Shown here in pieces: positions 39,548 to 42,622 of a stretch of 42,622 nt of DNA. Origin of the DNA: Bacteroidales bacterium UBA1192. Its GTDB lineage: Bacteria; Bacteroidota; Bacteroidia; Bacteroidales; Bacteroidaceae. Numbering within the stretch: the stretch's first letter is position 1; each line of letters starts with the position of its first letter. The stretch is from the NCBI GenBank assembly GCA_002310175.1, contig DBYG01000060.1, forward strand, positions 91,541 to 134,162. Direction: 5' to 3'. Both the position numbers and the translations under genes were made by a program. Below the pieces are notes generated by a model. The model saw only the letters and a program-made list of their open reading frames with translations, was not told where the DNA came from and did not search any database.

Positions 39548-42382
39548 CTATAACACCTGTACGATTAAATTTCTGGAATGAGATGAAAGGTTCTTGTTTT
39601 CAATCAAATATTTTTTTAGTATCTCTTTGTATTCCGGTATTTTAGCCATATCAGACACGAAATCATTATTGGTATAAACTATCCATTCGGCATCAACATG
39701 CTGTTTTTCATCATAACCCGACGGATTTAAATAAAACTTCAAACAATCATTGTCTTGGGCCAATATATCTATTAAAGAATATATGCCAGAATACTGTTCA
39801 GTTTGACGCATCTTACTTAACATCCAACAACAGTAACTATGGTAATTATGATGTTCATTTATTTGTTTTATTTTATTACTAAAATCATCAATAGATAGTA
39901 TTGCTACCTGATTATTTACAATGAAATCAAGATAATCCCAGACATTTTCTAGATGGTTTTGACAATAAGCAGAGAATTGATCCTTTATTTCTGGATTAAC
40001 TACTTTATACAAATGAAATAATGCGCTAGCGTATTTACCATCTTCCAGTTTTGTCATGTCTAGATTATAAGTTAACTGCATTTCATGTAAATAGTATGCT
40101 ATCCTCTTGTAACACTCATTAAACATGTCATATTGTTTAAGATTGGAAATCAATTTATCCAATATCAACAATAGATTATTTTTGCTGGGCTTTAAATTTG
40201 ACATAAGTATATCTTGTAAGAATCCATTCATTTTGAAACTCCTAATACGGTCCCAATATTTTAAGATAACATCATAAACAACTTCCTGCTTAATACCAAT
40301 AGTGCTTACACATGAAGTTACACGTATTAAGTTTTCAAAACAATTATTCATATCTTGCCCATTAATATAATCTATATTATCTGATTGATTAAGATTTGTC
40401 CAATATTCATTAACTGATTCAATTGCTTCTTCAGTCAGTTCAACTGATTCAATCTCATACCGAATAAAGATGTCCTTTAGTTTTTGAGGTTCAACAAAAA
40501 AAACGAGCACAAACACACAAAAGGAAGATAACTTTTCAATTTTAGTAGATGTCATATGTTTACCCTGAAATGAGAAGTCAGGTGTAGCAAAACTATTTAA
40601 TATACCACAGGCAGTATTATATCCTATAGATTGATAATATTGATTGTTGTCACAAATAATATAATTGTTATTGCAAAACTGAAAAGTGCGTTCAAATTTT
40701 GAGATAAGAGATTGAATATTACTATTTATGGAATATCCGCCTTTTTCACTCAGCTTTCTCTGTTTGTAAATTTGTTCTCTTCTGTCTTCTGTTTGCACTG
40801 CTTCTTTACCTAATGAACGAAATGAGAGTAAATCTTGAAAAGTCTTTCTTATTCCATCCGAAATTGGTAATCGAGCAAGTACATCATCTAAATTAATCTT
40901 AGATATTTTATTATAAATTTTATCAGCAGCTTTCTCATCTTTAAGCAAGAGATTAAAATATACTCCATTTTTAATCGAACAAAGATTATAGAGACAAATA
41001 AAATACAGTATGTATTTCTTTCTTTTCCATGCTGCCGGCAATATTCTATTATATGCATTATATGCTTCTAGATAATTTCCAATTTTGTATAGGATGAATG
41101 GATGTTCCAAATCATTATAATCTCCAGAAAGATCTCTTGTGTTCAAATACAAAATACGCTTTTCAAGATTATTAAAGTCAAATTGATAGTAATGCCATAG
41201 TGCTGAGAAATCTCCTGTTGATTTAAACAGTTTAAATTGTTTAATGGGATCAACAATTACAACATCATCAATTTTATAAAGGTAATTATTGAAAGCAATC
41301 TCTTTAAGTTCTTTCAAGTTTATTTCTGGGTGTTCTGAGATGAATTTTCTTTTTCCGCCATAGGTCTTTAATTGTTCTTTTAAGTCTTTAAAGTATTGTG
41401 AGTTTAACTGAAGTCCATCAGAATGAGGATTGAAAATGGTTCCCTCATTTTGAGGTATTAGATATTTTAATCCATCTCCAACTGTGCTAAGTTCATTCTT
41501 ATACTCTTTTAATCGAGCATATAGTATACTTGCCAAATCCTTGCCATATTCTTTCCGAACAATATCTATGCAATTTAATACCTTGAGTAGATATATACCT
41601 TTAGGATCCGTCAGATTATTATGACTATCTTTACTTTCCATTAATTCAGCTATATCTGATTCTTCAAGATAAACCACATTTATTCCTTTTCTTTCATAAT
41701 AATTGGTCAATAATTGAGATGGCTTTGAATCTGAAATAAGATACACCTTTTGCATACTATCATGTAGAACAGATCTTAAATCATTTAGAATCATCTTAAG
41801 ATTTAAATCGGCAAAAGAGAATCCGATAAAAACTACCAATTTGCTGGCAAACAGAGATAGCACGTATGAACGAATGAGAGGATAATTCCTTCCGTAATTG
41901 TAATAGTCAGACTCAGTCAAAACGATATTATTAGTATCAAAATCTCCATGCATCTTAACCAGGCAACTGGGATAAGACATATTTGGTAAATCCTTATCCT
42001 CCCTAATTATGGCAAACTGTTTAAATTCATTCTCAATTTCTTGTTCTATGAGATTATCATAGTTCGTTGTAATAATGTGGCATGGATTCAAATCAAGGAT
42101 AGCTTTATGTATTTCATTTGGCACAACTCTGTTATACAGAAGTACCTCCTTGACTTTATCCATATATTCTTTTTCTCCCCTGGCATCCTTATATAATTGT
42201 GCAATTTTTAAATCGTCCGTTTCTTGATCAGCTCCACACTCATTCCTCATTTCTTGAATCAATGTTGACCATGTGGGCACACCTGAGTTATTTGATACGC
42301 CAGCACCTATAAAAACCACTAAACGGCCTTGTTTGCTAGCTTCTTGTATATGGAGGATATTTGATAATTGCAATTTATCCAT
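39548..42382 (-). CDS. SIR2-domain defence protein (predicted NADase)
   Basis: The protein has 944 residues. The N-terminal ~250 are a SIR2 domain: LVVFIGAGVSNNSGVPTWSTLI (21-42), HIITTNYDNL (102-111, with Asn107), KMHGDFD (143-149, with His145) and FIGFSF (185-190). Asn and His are the catalytic pair of SIR2 NADases such as ThsA and DSR proteins. The following ~690 residues are helical with TPR-like stretches and serve as a likely sensor. As a large single gene it resembles DSR-type abortive-infection proteins. It lacks the motif shared by the NLR operon, so it is probably an independent system. It is convergent with that operon. A TATCTTTA box on the - strand (42424-42431) may be its promoter. 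Confidence 0.85.
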   Translation of the reverse strand: MDKLQLSNILHIQEASKQGRLVVFIGAGVSNNSGVPTWSTLIQEMRNECGADQETDDLKIAQLYKDARGEKEYMDKVKEVLLYNRVVPNEIHKAILDLNPCHIITTNYDNLIEQEIENEFKQFAIIREDKDLPNMSYPSCLVKMHGDFDTNNIVLTESDYYNYGRNYPLIRSYVLSLFASKLVVFIGFSFADLNLKMILNDLRSVLHDSMQKVYLISDSKPSQLLTNYYERKGINVVYLEESDIAELMESKDSHNNLTDPKGIYLLKVLNCIDIVRKEYGKDLASILYARLKEYKNELSTVGDGLKYLIPQNEGTIFNPHSDGLQLNSQYFKDLKEQLKTYGGKRKFISEHPEINLKELKEIAFNNYLYKIDDVVIVDPIKQFKLFKSTGDFSALWHYYQFDFNNLEKRILYLNTRDLSGDYNDLEHPFILYKIGNYLEAYNAYNRILPAAWKRKKYILYFICLYNLCSIKNGVYFNLLLKDEKAADKIYNKISKINLDDVLARLPISDGIRKTFQDLLSFRSLGKEAVQTEDRREQIYKQRKLSEKGGYSINSNIQSLISKFERTFQFCNNNYIICDNNQYYQSIGYNTACGILNSFATPDFSFQGKHMTSTKIEKLSSFCVFVLVFFVEPQKLKDIFIRYEIESVELTEEAIESVNEYWTNLNQSDNIDYINGQDMNNCFENLIRVTSCVSTIGIKQEVVYDVILKYWDRIRSFKMNGFLQDILMSNLKPSKNNLLLILDKLISNLKQYDMFNECYKRIAYYLHEMQLTYNLDMTKLEDGKYASALFHLYKVVNPEIKDQFSAYCQNHLENVWDYLDFIVNNQVAILSIDDFSNKIKQINEHHNYHSYCCWMLSKMRQTEQYSGIYSLIDILAQDNDCLKFYLNPSGYDEKQHVDAEWIVYTNNDFVSDMAKIPEYKEILKKYLIENKNLSSHSRNLIVQVL

Positions 42383-42533
42383 ATTAACTGTATTAAATAG
42401 ATTTCAATATATATTGCTGGCTATAAAGATATTAAAAAACAATCTAAATAGATTATTGAAGTATGATTAAATACCAGTAGAGAACAAAGTTATGTAATAG
42501 GCCTGATATTGCGTGAAATAGTGTCCAGAATAC

Positions 42534-42564
42534 TTGCAAACCGCATATTTATATGCTATATTTG
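42534..42564 (+). promoter_or_regulatory. Promoter of the gene running off the right edge
   Basis: TATATTTG (42557-42564) with TTG at 42534-42536, a 20-bp spacing. This is a full Bacteroidetes-type promoter pointing right; the predicted start is near 42571. Confidence 0.65.
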
Positions 42565-42601
42565 CATTGATCTATCATGAAAAACGTATTTCAAGGCAAC
42601 C

Positions 42602-42622
42602 ATGAAAACACGCCCATCAATT
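42602..42622 (+). CDS. Start of a gene, 3' truncated by the window edge
   Basis: ATG at 42602 gives MKTRPSI to the end of the window, about 31 nt after the predicted transcript start. An overlapping ATG at 42577 in another frame (MKNVFQGNHENTPIN) is also open but would leave only a ~6-nt leader. Too short to identify. Confidence 0.3.

Noticed and set aside
39548..42382. SIR2 protein as part of the NLR operon
   Set aside because: It is on the opposite strand, has its own upstream region and lacks the shared C-terminal motif.
7007..42478. The 12-mer TTAAATACCAGT at 7007-7018 and 42467-42478 as a possible attachment-site pair
   Set aside because: Dozens of chance 12-mer matches are expected in a window of this size, and no integrase gene is seen.

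Overview
The window looks like chromosomal accessory DNA of a Bacteroidales bacterium (Bacteroides/Prevotella type; genus not resolved). The signs are Bacteroidetes promoters (TAnnTTTG at -7 with a TTG-type -33 box about 20 bp upstream), a DUF3987/VirE-type protein, DUF3244 and DUF1573 proteins, NVEALA-type peptide genes with 6-bladed beta-propeller lipoproteins, and an IS66 relic. Base composition is mosaic: the transglutaminase and RND-pump genes look clearly GC-richer than the peptide modules (about 11.1-18.4 and 29-31 kb) and the right-hand defence region.

Region 1 (1-5.05 kb): the 3' part of a DUF3987 gene, then an AbiEi-like / AbiEii-like / PP2C phosphatase operon. The operon is bracketed by two divergent copies of one structured RNA of about 255-260 nt (about 1680-1940 and 4796-5049). 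Each copy has its own promoter and intrinsic terminator, and the predicted stems show compensatory base changes.

Region 2 (5.1-11.0 kb): a membrane TPR/HTH regulator, a small DUF3244 secreted protein, and two tandem transglutaminase-like lipoproteins. One of the pair keeps the Cys and His of the active site; the other has lost both.

Region 3 (11.1-31 kb): an export-type locus. Three modules each hold a short NVEALA-type peptide gene (Glu-Ala-Leu at residues 37-39 in all three, four Cys in the core, a strong hairpin just after the gene), a CxxC thioredoxin-like lipoprotein and a beta-propeller lipoprotein. Modules A and B also hold, or sit beside, an O-antigen-ligase/TPR membrane protein, a signal peptidase I and a DUF1573 lipoprotein. 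Between modules B and C are a TolC protein, a membrane-fusion lipoprotein, two RND pump subunits and two tandem HTH regulators related to the TPR/HTH protein. My working reading is three cognate disulfide-peptide modules sharing processing, export and regulation genes; this is inference.

Region 4 (31.1-42.6 kb): a defence island. It starts with a two-gene membrane/S24-like pair, a terminator and an IS66 relic. Then comes a three-gene operon: a membrane-anchored NACHT/STAND NTPase, a TIR protein, and a protein of unknown fold. All three carry the same ~19-residue motif (consensus Q-x-G-[E/D]-K-S-[I/V]-[Y/F]-[I/V]-x-x-N-x-G-x-[I/V]-x-[I/V]). It lies between the membrane segments and the NACHT domain in the NTPase and at the extreme C-terminus of the other two, the layout expected of NLR-effector amyloid signalling. 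A convergent SIR2-domain defence gene follows, and the start of another gene runs off the right edge.
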